The notes: generated by a model from the sequence alone, not told the origin. A stretch of DNA of 64,000 nt from Miltoncostaea sp963762825 (GCA_963762825.1 CAVXLZ010000001.1:248001-312000); one strand, 5' to 3'; numbered from the stretch's first letter, positions 14,587-23,541 are shown. A program made the numbers and translations.

Positions 14587-16550
14587 GCGCACGCACGCGG
14601 GTCGCTGCCAACGGCGCGGCCATGGCCGGCCTGGAGGACCGCGTCGCGGACCTGACCGCGCGCGGCGAGGACGCCCTCGCGGCCGCCTGGGCCCAGGTGG
14701 CGTCGGACTTCGCCTGGCAGAGCCACCCCGGCGCGATGGCGAGTCCGATTATCGACGACTCGCTGGAGGAGATCGGCCTGCGTGCCTGCCCGCGTGGCCC
14801 ACGCGTCGAGCGCGGCGACGGGCCCGAGCGCGTGCTGCACGTGATTACCGAGTGCGCGGCCGTGGGCGGCCACTCACGAATGGCCTGGCGCTGGATCGCG
14901 CGCGATGAGAGACGCGTGCCGACTCTGGCCCTGACGCGCCATCGAAGTCCGCTGCCCGAGTTCCTGGCCGAGGCCGTCGCCCTCCGCGGCGGGTCGGTGG
15001 AGTGGATCGAGGGGCACGACCTTCCCCGGCGCGGCCAGGCGCTCGCGGCGCTGGTGGACCGCGCCGACCTGGTCGTCCTCCATATCCATCCGCTCGAAGT
15101 GGCGACCGCTCTTGCGCTGGCCGACCGCCGTGACCGGCCGCCCGTGTTGCTCGCGAACCACGCCGACCACTGCTTCTGGCTGAGTCCGCGCGTCCCCGAC
15201 GTTATCGTGAGCAGCCGCCCTGCCGCTGTCCGGATGGCCTCGCAGCGTCGCGGCGTCGATCCGGCGCGATCCGCGCTCTTGCCGGTGCCGGCGGAGCGCC
15301 CCCCGCGCCCCGCCGATCGGGCCGCCGCCCGGCGCGCGCTCGGCCTCCGGGCGAGCGCCGTCGCGCTGCTCGTGATGGCCTCCCCCTACAAGCTTGCCGC
15401 GATCGACGACCTCGGCCTCCTCGACCTGGTGGAGCCGGCCCTCTCTGCCCTTCCCGACGCTGTGCTTCTGGCGGTCGGGCCCGATGACGAGGGCGAATGG
15501 GCCGCGGCCAGTTCGCGCACCGACGGGCGGGTTCGCCCACTCGGTCGTCAGGAGGACGCGTCGTCTGCGTTCGCCGTCGCTGACATTTTCCTCGATGCCT
15601 ATCCGTGCGGCTCTCTCACCGCGGGCCTCGAGGCCGCGGCATGCGGGATCCCCGTCCTGAGCTACCGTCCCCCGCGTCCGCAGGCCGGCACCTACGACAT
15701 CGACGAGCCCGCCCTGGCGGACGTCCACGTGGTCGCGACGACGCCGCAGGAGTACACCCGGGCGCTCGAGCGGCTGGTCGGCGACACGGAGCATCGCACC
15801 GACCTCGGAGCCCGCACGGCGCGGGCGGCTGAGGCGATGCAGGACCCCCGGCGCTGGGTCGCTCAGCTGGAGTCGGTCTACGACCGGGCCCGCGGTCTGG
15901 CCGGCACGCCGGCGCCGCCTGCGCCGGCCCCACGCGACGACGAGGCCGTCGCCCACGAGGACGCTTTCCTGCTCGCGCTGCACGAGGCCTCGGGGATCGC
16001 GATCCCCGTCTCTTCGGCCGTGCTGCGCAACGGCGACGCCTTTCCGAGCGATCCCCGTCGAGGCCTCACGATCGTCGTCCACTGTCGCGACGATCGCGAG
16101 GGACTCGCGCGCCTGCTCGAATCGGCGGTCGCGACCTGCGTCGGCATCGACGATGTCGAGGCCGTCGTGATCGACGACGGCTCCGGACCCGAGACCGCGG
16201 CGATGATCGCCGGGCTGGCAGGAGACGTGCGCGTGATCCGCAATGCCGCGTCGCTCGGCCCCCAGGGGTCCTGGCCCTCGGCCCTGGCGATCGCCCGCGG
16301 CGAAGCCGCCCTGCTCGTGACGAGCGGTGTGGTGCTCCTTCCCGGGTGGCTCGATCCACTGGCCGCGGCGCTCCGCCAGCCCGGAGTGTGCGGGGCCGCC
16401 CCGACGATCGAGCGCGCGCGCGGGCACGAGGTCTGCGTGCTGATCTCGATCGAGGCCGCCCGCGCCGGCTCGATGATCGTGGCGGTCCCGGTTCCCGAGT
16501 CGGTCGTGAGCGGACACCCGCTCACATCACCCATGGAGGTCGTGACGTGA
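14583..16550 (+). CDS. Two-domain glycosyltransferase (GT-B plus GT2-like)
   Basis: 655 aa from ATG 14583. The first half (to about 430) is a GT-B enzyme with the motif FLDAYPCGSLTAGLEAAACG at about 339-358, similar to the donor-binding region of GT41/GT4 enzymes. The second half (about 475-650) is GT2-like, starting LTIVVHCRDDREGLARLLES, with VEAVVIDDGSG as the strand carrying the first acids. The GT2 part is short and lacks an obvious acceptor domain, so it may be degraded or a carbohydrate-binding relic. Likely role: adding sugars to flagellin. Confidence 0.65.
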   Translation: MSARTRVAANGAAMAGLEDRVADLTARGEDALAAAWAQVASDFAWQSHPGAMASPIIDDSLEEIGLRACPRGPRVERGDGPERVLHVITECAAVGGHSRMAWRWIARDERRVPTLALTRHRSPLPEFLAEAVALRGGSVEWIEGHDLPRRGQALAALVDRADLVVLHIHPLEVATALALADRRDRPPVLLANHADHCFWLSPRVPDVIVSSRPAAVRMASQRRGVDPARSALLPVPAERPPRPADRAAARRALGLRASAVALLVMASPYKLAAIDDLGLLDLVEPALSALPDAVLLAVGPDDEGEWAAASSRTDGRVRPLGRQEDASSAFAVADIFLDAYPCGSLTAGLEAAACGIPVLSYRPPRPQAGTYDIDEPALADVHVVATTPQEYTRALERLVGDTEHRTDLGARTARAAEAMQDPRRWVAQLESVYDRARGLAGTPAPPAPAPRDDEAVAHEDAFLLALHEASGIAIPVSSAVLRNGDAFPSDPRRGLTIVVHCRDDREGLARLLESAVATCVGIDDVEAVVIDDGSGPETAAMIAGLAGDVRVIRNAASLGPQGSWPSALAIARGEAALLVTSGVVLLPGWLDPLAAALRQPGVCGAAPTIERARGHEVCVLISIEAARAGSMIVAVPVPESVVSGHPLTSPMEVVT

Positions 16551-17791
16551 TCCACGCCTGCACAATCGTCGCCCGCAACTACCTCGCACAGGCCTCGGTG
16601 CTCGCTGACTCCTTCGTCCGGGCCCACTCCGAAGGCGACTTCACGATCCTCTGCATCGACCTCCAGGGGGAGCGCGTCGACTCGGACGATCCGCGTGTCC
16701 GTGTCGTGGCCCCGACGGATGCGGGCTTCAGCGAGACCGAGTTCAACCGGATGGCGGCGATCTACACCGTCGTCGAGCTGGCGACCGCGGTGAAGCCGAC
16801 TCTCCTGCGCCACCTGGTGCGCGAGACCGGCGACCCGGTGACCTATCTCGACCCGGACATCGTCGTGTTCGAGCCTCTCGACGAGATCGAGCGGCGCGCC
16901 CGGGAGCACGAGATCGTTCTCACCCCACACACGTCGATTCCCCTGCCCGACGATGGCAAGCGCCCCCACGAGGCGGCCTTCCTCGAGGCCGGCGTCTTCA
17001 ACTTGGGCTTCATCGCCGTCAGTCCGGCAGCCGTGCCGTTCCTCGATTGGTGGGCGGGCCGACTGGCCCGCCATTGCCTGGTGGCGACCCACGAGGGGAT
17101 CTTCGTCGACCAGAAGTGGATCAACCTGGTGCCCTGCTACTTCCCCAACCACTACGTGATGAGGGATCCCGAGGTCAACGTGGCCTACTGGAACCTGCCG
17201 GTGCGCCGGTTGGAGAGCCGGCCCGAGGGGTGGTTCGTGGACGACCGGCGCCTGATCTTCTTCCACTTCAGCGGGTACGACCCCGCCCGTCCTGACCTGT
17301 TCAGCAAGTACCAAGGGGCCGATCCCCGGATCCGCCTCGACGAGCACCGCGACCTGCGGGCGCTCTGCGACGACTACGCCGCATGTCTGGAGGCCGCCGG
17401 CCACTCGGAGCTGCGGCGCTCTCCCTACGGCCTCGACCGCCTGGCCGGGGGAATGGAGCTCGAGCCGCGCATGCGCCGCGTCTATCGGCGCGCCCTCATG
17501 ACCGCCGAGGCCGAGGGACGCGGGCTTCCGCCGAACCCCTTCGATCCCGGAGGCGATGCGGCGTTCACCGACTGGCTCGCCAGTCACGCCGGAGATCCGG
17601 CCGACCTCGGGGACCTCTCGGTCTATTCGCTCGCCGCGTGGCTCGAGGAGCCCGCGCTGCGATCGGCGTTCCCTCACATCCCCGGACCCGACGCCGACCG
17701 CCTCGTGGACTGGCTCGAGGGCGGTGGCGCCGAGTCGCTGGGCATGCCGGCCTGGCTCTGCCGCGCCCGGATCGGGGCGGCGATCTCCTAG
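16547..17791 (+). CDS. GT-A fold glycosyltransferase (GT8-like)
   Basis: 414 aa, GTG start overlapping the previous stop. The start ACTIVARNYLAQASVLADSF is like GT8-type enzymes, and VTYLDPDIVVFEPL (about 99-112) holds the DxD metal and nucleotide-sugar motif as DPD. NLGFIAVS at about 151 and FHFSGYDP at about 241 are other conserved-looking blocks. The C-terminal 120 residues are helical and do not match a family I know. Closes the first half of the glycosylation island. Confidence 0.65.
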   Translation: MIHACTIVARNYLAQASVLADSFVRAHSEGDFTILCIDLQGERVDSDDPRVRVVAPTDAGFSETEFNRMAAIYTVVELATAVKPTLLRHLVRETGDPVTYLDPDIVVFEPLDEIERRAREHEIVLTPHTSIPLPDDGKRPHEAAFLEAGVFNLGFIAVSPAAVPFLDWWAGRLARHCLVATHEGIFVDQKWINLVPCYFPNHYVMRDPEVNVAYWNLPVRRLESRPEGWFVDDRRLIFFHFSGYDPARPDLFSKYQGADPRIRLDEHRDLRALCDDYAACLEAAGHSELRRSPYGLDRLAGGMELEPRMRRVYRRALMTAEAEGRGLPPNPFDPGGDAAFTDWLASHAGDPADLGDLSVYSLAAWLEEPALRSAFPHIPGPDADRLVDWLEGGGAESLGMPAWLCRARIGAAIS

Positions 17792-17816
17792 TTGCCCGGT
17801 TCTCCGACTCGGGGCA

Positions 17817-18053
17817 CTAGGCCGCGAGCGCCCTCTCGGTGATGGCGTCGAGGGGCTCGGCCCGGCCGGTGACATTCCAGATCACCGTGCAAAGCGTGTC
17901 GAAGCGAGCCCGGTCGTCGCTGCGCTGGGCCTTGGTCTTCCTCCTGGTCCGTCCATCGGCCAGGACGGCGACCTCGGTGTCGAGCTCGCGTCTGGCCTCC
18001 TCGAGCATCCACCGGATCGTGTCGAGAGGGTCGTAGGCGGGCGGATGGGTCAT
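17817..18053 (-). CDS. Small conserved-looking hypothetical protein
   Basis: 78 aa. AAGGGAGA lies about 6 bases before the ATG at 18053 on the minus strand, which supports it as a real gene. Features: DPLDTIRWMLEEARRELDTE near the start, a basic middle (GRTRRKTKAQRSDDRAR), and a C-terminal TERALAA. Single small soluble domain; family not recognised. It lies downstream of rpoZ on the same strand and convergent to the GT8-like gene. Confidence 0.5.
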   Translation of the reverse strand: MTHPPAYDPLDTIRWMLEEARRELDTEVAVLADGRTRRKTKAQRSDDRARFDTLCTVIWNVTGRAEPLDAITERALAA

Positions 18054-18100
18054 GGCGTCTCCCTTGGGGGCGGGTGCACATCTTCGACGTCCGGGAGCGC

Positions 18101-18116
18101 CGCCGGTTTCCCGGCG
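18101..18116 (-). terminator. Hairpin downstream of rpoZ
   Basis: On the minus strand CGCCGG-GAAA-CCGGCG, a 6-bp stem with a stable GNRA tetraloop, between the rpoZ stop (18175) and the small gene start (18053). May end the rpoZ transcript. Confidence 0.45.
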
Positions 18117-18174
18117 TCTCCACGTTACCTCTCGGATGCCCTGACCGGGAGGGGATGAACCCGCCGCTCAGGCG

Positions 18175-18729
18175 TCAGACGTCCGCGCCCTCGTCGTCAT
18201 CGTCGTCGTCGGGCTCCTCGACCTCTTCGAGCGAGATCTCCTCGACCTCGTCCGCACCGGCGACGGCGACGGGCGGGGCGACCTCGTCGGTGTCGGCCGG
18301 GTCGTCGTCGGAATCGTCCTCGTCGGTCGTGGCGTCGCCCTCGAGCACCTGGGCGAGGGCGGGGGTCACGGTGACGCCGTCCTCGTCGCCGTCGAGGCCG
18401 GTCTCGTCGTCGTCGCCGATACCCTCGAGCAGGAGGGGGTCGGTCTCGAGCTCGTCCAGTTCGAGGAGCGCGGCCTCGTCGAGGCCATCCGGGTCCCAGC
18501 GGACCTTGACCTCGCCGTCGAGGATCTCCGCCTCCGCCAGCGCGACCGGGTCGCGGGAGGTCAGCTCGCCCGGTGCGGGGGGCGGGGCCGCCTCGGCGCG
18601 CAGCTCGGCCGGGTCGGCCGTGAGCCAGAGCGTGATCTGGCGTGCGCGCTTGGCGACCGCGTGGACCAGCGCGTAGCGCGAGCCGTCCACGTGCTGAAGC
18701 GACTGATCCAAGCGACGTCCGTACAGCAT
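18175..18729 (-). CDS. rpoZ: RNA polymerase omega subunit with long acidic tail
   Basis: 184 aa from the ATG at 18729. The first 35 residues carry the omega signature: RRLDQSLQHVDGSRYALVHA then VAKRARQI at about residues 25-32. Usual omega is 80-110 aa. Here a further region of about 110 residues becomes strongly acidic and ends in runs of Asp and Glu. The frame is open further upstream across csrA, but that part is shadow. Divergent from csrA, sharing a 108-base intergenic region. Confidence 0.75.
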   Translation of the reverse strand: MLYGRRLDQSLQHVDGSRYALVHAVAKRARQITLWLTADPAELRAEAAPPPAPGELTSRDPVALAEAEILDGEVKVRWDPDGLDEAALLELDELETDPLLLEGIGDDDETGLDGDEDGVTVTPALAQVLEGDATTDEDDSDDDPADTDEVAPPVAVAGADEVEEISLEEVEEPDDDDDDEGADV

Positions 18730-18837
18730 CCAACCCCCCGGCGGTTTGTGGCAGGCGTCTGCCCGACCGGACATACTAGCGCCAACGCGGCTGAGTTTCG
18801 GATCCGACCCGCGTCCGGCGCAAGGAGGCCTCCCCAT

Positions 18838-19080
18838 ATGTTGGTGCTGACCCGCAAGGCGAACCAGAGCATCATGATCGGCGACGCGATCGAGGTTTCG
18901 GTGCTCTCCGTCCTCGGCGAGAAGGTTCGCCTGGGCATCCAGGCCCCCCGGGATGTTCCCGTTTTCCGCAAGGAGGTCTTCCTGGAGATCCAGGCCCAGA
19001 ACCTCGAGGCGGCGGAATCGAGCAAGGAAGCCCTCGACCAGGCCCTCGGGATGATGGGCGATGCCGATGAGGCCAAGTAG
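18838..19080 (+). CDS. csrA: Carbon storage/translational regulator CsrA
   Basis: 80 aa from ATG 18838, with AAGGAGG at 18822-18828. A typical CsrA start (MLVLTRKANQSIMIGD) and the RNA-binding segment GEKVRLGIQAPRDVPVFRKE near 28-47, including the conserved Arg of that region. The C-terminal tail (about 50-80) is longer than in E. coli CsrA (61 aa). In FliW-containing bacteria such tails take part in FliW binding. Flagellin 2 follows 160 bases later from its own promoter. Confidence 0.95.
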   Translation: MLVLTRKANQSIMIGDAIEVSVLSVLGEKVRLGIQAPRDVPVFRKEVFLEIQAQNLEAAESSKEALDQALGMMGDADEAK

Positions 19081-19099
19081 GAACTTTTCGCAGGAGGTG

Positions 19100-19126
19100 T
19101 AAAGCCTCATGGAGGTCTGCCGATAA
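19100..19126 (+). promoter_or_regulatory. Consensus sigma-28 promoter of flagellin 2
   Basis: TAAA (19100-19103), 15 bases, GCCGATAA (19119-19126): an exact match to the classical sigma-28 consensus and the best in the window. Predicted start is near 19134, giving a leader of about 107 bases. Confidence 0.9.
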
Positions 19127-19136
19127 ACACCCTGAA

Positions 19137-19161
19137 CGCGTAGACCTGGATGGTCTTCGCG
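19137..19161 (+). promoter_or_regulatory. Candidate CsrA site 1 in the flagellin 2 leader
   Basis: CGCG (19137-19140) pairs with CGCG (19158-19161); after a T-T mismatch AGACC (19142-19146) pairs with GGTCT (19152-19156) and closes the loop TGGAT. GGA in the loop is the CsrA recognition element. The hairpin starts about 3 bases from the predicted 5' end. Confidence 0.65.
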
Positions 19162-19224
19162 GCGTCGCCCCGAAGCTCGCACGGATGCGAAGCGGAGCGA
19201 TGGCACTTCCCCTGGTTGGGCCTA

Positions 19225-19240
19225 GATTCAAGGAGGAATC
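19225..19240 (+). promoter_or_regulatory. Candidate CsrA site 2: Shine-Dalgarno hairpin of flagellin 2
   Basis: GATTC (19225-19229) pairs with GAATC (19236-19240), loop AAGGAG. The loop holds both the GGA and the main ribosome binding site, and the stem ends directly at the ATG (19241). CsrA bound here would block ribosome entry. Confidence 0.7.
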
Positions 19241-20071
19241 ATGGGTCTTAGCGTTTACAACAACGTCGAAGCATCGAACGCGCACCGCGTTCTACAGAAC
19301 ACCAACATGCAGCTCTCCAAGTCGATGGAGAAGCTGTCGAGCGGTCTGCGGATCAACCGCGCGGCTGATGACGCCGCCGGCCTCGCCGTCTCTGAGGGCA
19401 TGCGCTCCCAGATCCGCGGCATGAACGTCGCGACCCGCAACGCGCAGGACGGCATCTCCATGGTGCAGGTGGCTGACGGTGCCCTGGGCAGCGTCGGTGA
19501 CATGCTCCAGCGTGTGCGCGACCTGGCCGTCCAGGCCTCCAACGGTACGCTCACCGACTCGCAGCGCGGGAACCTCGACACCGAGGTCCAGCAGCTGATG
19601 CAGGAGATCTCGAAGACCGGCACGGACACCGAGTTCAACGGTCTCAAGATCATGAACGGCTCCGTGGCCACCGCCGGCACGGCCGTCACGCTCCAGGTCG
19701 GCGCCAACGCCAGCCAGAGCATCGCCTTCACCATCTCCACCGTTTCGGCTTCCGACCTCGGTATCTCGGGTCTGGCCGTCTCGACGGCGTCGGCGGCAAC
19801 CGCGGCCATCGCTTCGCTGGATGCCGCAATCAGCACCGTCACCACCAGCCGAGCGAACCTCGGTGCCATCCAGAACCGCCTCGAGACCACCATCAACCGA
19901 CTCGGCATGACCGCGGAGAACGTCCAGGCCGCAGAGTCGCGGATCCGTGACGCCGACATGGCGCACGAGATGGTTCAGTTCACCAAGAACCAGATCCTCC
20001 AGCAGTCCGGTACGGCGATGCTCTCTCAGGCCAACTCGGCCCCGCAGAGCGTCCTCTCGCTCCTCCGGTAG
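19241..20071 (+). CDS. fliC2: Flagellin 2
   Basis: 276 aa, same length as the flagellin at 4528 and similar throughout. The N-terminus has SSGLRINRAADDAAGLAVSE, the C-terminus NQILQQSGTAMLSQANSAPQ. The central part (about 140-195) is Ser/Thr/Ala-rich with no inserted D2/D3 domain. Preceded by an exact-consensus sigma-28 promoter and two GGA hairpins, and followed by a 12-bp terminator. With csrA just upstream it likely forms the major filament gene, though which flagellin dominates cannot be read from sequence. Confidence 0.95.
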   Translation: MGLSVYNNVEASNAHRVLQNTNMQLSKSMEKLSSGLRINRAADDAAGLAVSEGMRSQIRGMNVATRNAQDGISMVQVADGALGSVGDMLQRVRDLAVQASNGTLTDSQRGNLDTEVQQLMQEISKTGTDTEFNGLKIMNGSVATAGTAVTLQVGANASQSIAFTISTVSASDLGISGLAVSTASAATAAIASLDAAISTVTTSRANLGAIQNRLETTINRLGMTAENVQAAESRIRDADMAHEMVQFTKNQILQQSGTAMLSQANSAPQSVLSLLR

Positions 20072-20093
20072 CAAGTAGGCCAGTACGCGTCAT

Positions 20094-20124
20094 CCCGGGG
20101 CCCGCGATCGTTGCGGGCCCCGGG
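20094..20124 (+). terminator. Terminator after flagellin 2
   Basis: CCCGGGGCCCGC (20094-20105) and GCGGGCCCCGGG (20113-20124) form a perfect 12-bp stem with loop GATCGTT, 22 bases after the stop. Confidence 0.8.
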
Positions 20125-20151
20125 TCGTCGTATGCACGAGGGGCACCGCCC

Positions 20152-20178
20152 TAAAGGCTCCGGCCTGCCGGCCGAAGG
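20152..20178 (+). promoter_or_regulatory. Sigma-28-type promoter of the GT4 operon (leaderless)
   Basis: TAAA (20152-20155), 15 bases, GCCGAAGG (20171-20178). The ATG at 20186 is 7 bases after the -10 element, so transcription is predicted to begin at the start codon. Confidence 0.62.
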
Positions 20179-20185
20179 GACGACG

Positions 20186-21325
20186 ATGGCCACCGACCCC
20201 CCGCAGATCGCCTGGCGCGGTCCGCTCACCGACCCCTCCGGCTACGCGGCCGGCGGTCGCGCGTTCGTGCGCGGTCTCGCCGAGTGTGGCGCGCGAGTGC
20301 GCGCCGAGGCCCAGTTGTGGAACGACCGGATGGCGCTCTCTCGGCTCGACCGCGACCTGCTCGCGGGGCTGATGGCGACCGAGCTCACCGGCATCGATGC
20401 GCGGGTCGAGCACACCTTTCCGCCTCTCGCCGACTTCTCGTCGTCGGCCCCCCGGCGGGTGATCCGCACGATGTTCGAGACCGACCGCATCCCCGCGGCA
20501 TGGGTCGAGCCCTGCAACCGCGCCGACGAGGTGTGGCTTCCGACCGAGCACAACCGCGAGGCCTTCGCGGCGGCGGGCGTCGACGCACACCGGCTCGTGG
20601 TGATCCCGGAGCCGTTCGAGCTCGATCGGCTCGACCGACTGGCCGAGCCGATGCACCTCCCCGGCGCCCACGGCACCGTCTTCCTCGCCGCCTTCGACTT
20701 CAGTCTGCGCAAGGGGTGGGACCTCCTGCTCGACGCCTGGTGCTCGACCTTCGCGCACCACGATGACGTGACTCTGATCCTGAAGGTCTGGTCGACCACG
20801 CGGGGCATGAGCGCGGCGACGATCCACGAAGAGCTCGCGCGCCGGATCGCGGCGCTCGGTCACGCGCCGGATCGGGTGCCGGACATCGTGGTCGTCGACG
20901 ACCTCCTCGGGGCCGATTCGATGTCCGGGCTCTACGCCGCCTGCGACGTCTACGTGGCGCCGACTCGGGGCGAGGGGTGGGGGCGCCCGATCATGGAGGC
21001 GATGGCCCTCGGCCTGCCGGCGATCGCGACGGCCTGGTCGGGACCGGCCGCCTTCGTCGATCCCAGCGTCGGATGGCCGCTCGGCTTCGAGGTCGTCCCC
21101 GTCCCGATCGAGGCCGTGGCGGAGGTCCCGGTGTACGCCGGTCACATGTGGGCCGAACCCGACGTGGACGACCTGCGCGATGCGCTCTTCGACGCCCATC
21201 GATCGCCCGACGCCCGCCGGACCCGGGGCGAGGCCGCGGTCGATCGCGCCGCGTCATTCGACCACCGGCGGGTCGCCGCGCTTGCGCTCGAGCGCCTCGT
21301 CCTCGCGGTGGGAGCGCCGCGATGA
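20186..21325 (+). CDS. GT4-family glycosyltransferase
   Basis: 379 aa from ATG 20186; an in-frame ATG at 20111 lies inside the terminator and promoter region and is unlikely. GT-B fold with RGPLTDPSGYAAGGRAFVRGL at the N-terminus, ETDRIPAAWVEPCNRADEVW near 94, and the donor-site motif GEGWGRPIMEAMALGLPAIA at about 262-281 with the E-x7-E pair. First gene of an overlapping operon (20186-24359) after the flagellin 2 terminator. Likely builds the flagellin glycan. Confidence 0.82.
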   Translation: MATDPPQIAWRGPLTDPSGYAAGGRAFVRGLAECGARVRAEAQLWNDRMALSRLDRDLLAGLMATELTGIDARVEHTFPPLADFSSSAPRRVIRTMFETDRIPAAWVEPCNRADEVWLPTEHNREAFAAAGVDAHRLVVIPEPFELDRLDRLAEPMHLPGAHGTVFLAAFDFSLRKGWDLLLDAWCSTFAHHDDVTLILKVWSTTRGMSAATIHEELARRIAALGHAPDRVPDIVVVDDLLGADSMSGLYAACDVYVAPTRGEGWGRPIMEAMALGLPAIATAWSGPAAFVDPSVGWPLGFEVVPVPIEAVAEVPVYAGHMWAEPDVDDLRDALFDAHRSPDARRTRGEAAVDRAASFDHRRVAALALERLVLAVGAPR

Positions 21326-23541
21326 GAGTCGGCTGGCGAGGCCCCGTACTCGATCGATCGCCGTGGGCTGCGGGCTCGCGCGCCTTCCTCGCGGGCCTCC
21401 GCGCGGCGGGGGCCGAGGTGGCGCTCGAGGCGCTGCTGTGGGAGCAGGGCAACGTACTCAGCCCCTCCGAGGAGGCGGCGCTCGCCGAACTGGCGGCAGT
21501 ACCCCTCGACGACCTCGCGGCGGGTATCCAGCAGGTTCCGGCACGGATACTCGACCCCTACGCTCCGGGGCGCGTGCGCGTGGCTCGCACGACGTTGCCC
21601 GGCGGCGTGCCCGGCGAGGACTGGATGCTTCGGCTGGGCCAGATGGACGACGTCTGGGTGCCGAGCGCCGCCCAGTGCGATGCCCTCGTGGGCGCCGGCC
21701 TCGCGCCCGGGCGCGTGACGGTCGTGCCCGAGCCGCTCCTGATGCCGGCCGACGCCTGTGAACCGATCGCGGTCGCCGGCCTCCATGGCACGATCTTCCT
21801 CGCGATCGTCGATCTGACGCCGCGCTCGGGCTGGGAGATCCTTCTGGACGCATGGTGTCGCGCGTTCACGCCCGATGACGATCTCACGCTGCTCATGCAC
21901 GTCTTCTCGAGCGACGGAGTCGAGGTGGACTACGGCGAGCGCGCCGTGGAGTGCGCGCGGCGGCTCGGCCACGATCCCGAGCGGATGCCCGACGTCGTCC
22001 TGCTCGAGGAGTCGATTCCGGCGTCGGCCATCGGATCGCTCTACGCCGTCGCCGACGTGGTCTGCTCTCCGGCGCGGGGCCTCGGCCGGGGGCGCGACCT
22101 GCTCGAGGCGATGGCTCACCGCCGCCCGGTGATCGCCTGCCCGGACGCGGTCGGTGAGCCGATCGACGACGCCGTTGGATGGTCGCTGCCCGCCGGTCCT
22201 GGAGGAGGACCCGATCGCGGTGCCCTCGTGGCGGCGTTGCGCGATGCCCGGGTGCGCCGCAGCGAGCTTGCCGCGATGGGCACGTGCGCCCGAGAGCGGG
22301 TCGCCCGGCACCATGCGGCAGCGGTGGTCGGGGAGCTCGCCATGGAGAGGCTGGCGCGGATCGAGCCGTCGCCTCGTCGTCACCGGCCCGGCACCGTCCC
22401 GCGCGTCGCGCTCTACGGTGCCGTGACCCGCGCCCACTCCCTCGCCACCGCCAACCGCAATCTCGCCGCGGCCCTCGTGCGGGCGGGTGAGATCGACCTG
22501 AGTCTCGTCGAGGTGGAGCTCGGCGATGTCGGTGCGAGCGACGCGCTGCCGACCGGCGACGTCCGGCGGGCGGCGCATCGCCTCTTCGACCGTCCGCCCG
22601 AGGTGACGATCCGCCACGGGTATCCCCCGAGCTTCGCGCGCCCCCCGAGCGGCCGCCTGGTGGTGGCGCTGCCCTGGGAGTTCGGCCCGATCCCACGCGA
22701 CTGGTTGCGGGCGATCAACGAAGGAGGGGTCGACGAGGTGTGGGCCTGCTCGCACCACCTGCGCGACGCGTATCTCTCCTCGGGCCTCGGTCCCGAGGTG
22801 GTCCACATGGTCCCGCACGGAATCGACCCGTTGCGGTTCCGGCCCGGCCTCGAGCCGCTCGCCATGCCGGGCGTCTCGGGCGGCTACCGGTTCCTCTTCG
22901 TCGGCGGTCTGCTCTGGCGCAAGGGGATCGACATCCTCCTCGACGCCTATCGTGCCGCCTTCGATGCCTCCGAGGACGTGACCCTCGTGGTCAAGGACTT
23001 CGGCCGTGGGGGTCCGTATCAGCCCCAGGACGCCGAGGAGCGGGTGCGCCGGATGTCCGCCGACCGCTCGGGGCCGCGGGTGGAGTTCCTGCGCGAGCGG
23101 CTGAGCGACGACGAGATACCCCGCCTGTACGCCTCCTGCGACTGCCTGGTCCATCCCTACCGCGGAGAGGGCTACGGGCTGACCGTGGCCGAGGGGATGG
23201 CCTGCGGTCTGCCGGTGATCGTGCCGGCCGGCGGCTCCACGGCCGACTTCTGCGACACCGACACCGCCCTGCTGGTGCCCTCGTACTCGCCGGCCCTCGA
23301 GGCGACGCGGGTGGGGGATCTCGAGCTGACCGGTCCGGTGCGCATCATGGAGGTGCTCCCCCTGGACCTCGCCCAGAGGATGCGCGATGCCTACGAGGGG
23401 CGCGAGGCGGCGCGCGAGATGGGCCGTCGGGCGAGCGCGCACATGCACGCGAACCACACCTGGGACGACGCCGCGGCGATCGCCGCAGAGCGCTTGCGGA
23501 CGCTCAGCGGACGGGTGCCGACGGTCGGGGCCGCCCGGTGA
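21322..23541 (+). CDS. Tandem GT4/GT4 glycosyltransferase
   Basis: 739 aa from ATG 21322 (ATGA overlap). Two GT-B units: residues 1-345, homologous to the preceding gene (RVGWRGPVLDRSPWAAGSRAF), and about 355-735. The second unit has an intact donor motif, RGEGYGLTVAEGMACGLPVI. In the first unit the matching stretch reads RGLGRGRDLLEAMAHRRPVI, so the first acid of the E-x7-E pair is missing and that unit may be inactive or have another job. The first unit probably arose by duplication of the upstream gene. Confidence 0.78.
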   Translation: MRVGWRGPVLDRSPWAAGSRAFLAGLRAAGAEVALEALLWEQGNVLSPSEEAALAELAAVPLDDLAAGIQQVPARILDPYAPGRVRVARTTLPGGVPGEDWMLRLGQMDDVWVPSAAQCDALVGAGLAPGRVTVVPEPLLMPADACEPIAVAGLHGTIFLAIVDLTPRSGWEILLDAWCRAFTPDDDLTLLMHVFSSDGVEVDYGERAVECARRLGHDPERMPDVVLLEESIPASAIGSLYAVADVVCSPARGLGRGRDLLEAMAHRRPVIACPDAVGEPIDDAVGWSLPAGPGGGPDRGALVAALRDARVRRSELAAMGTCARERVARHHAAAVVGELAMERLARIEPSPRRHRPGTVPRVALYGAVTRAHSLATANRNLAAALVRAGEIDLSLVEVELGDVGASDALPTGDVRRAAHRLFDRPPEVTIRHGYPPSFARPPSGRLVVALPWEFGPIPRDWLRAINEGGVDEVWACSHHLRDAYLSSGLGPEVVHMVPHGIDPLRFRPGLEPLAMPGVSGGYRFLFVGGLLWRKGIDILLDAYRAAFDASEDVTLVVKDFGRGGPYQPQDAEERVRRMSADRSGPRVEFLRERLSDDEIPRLYASCDCLVHPYRGEGYGLTVAEGMACGLPVIVPAGGSTADFCDTDTALLVPSYSPALEATRVGDLELTGPVRIMEVLPLDLAQRMRDAYEGREAAREMGRRASAHMHANHTWDDAAAIAAERLRTLSGRVPTVGAAR

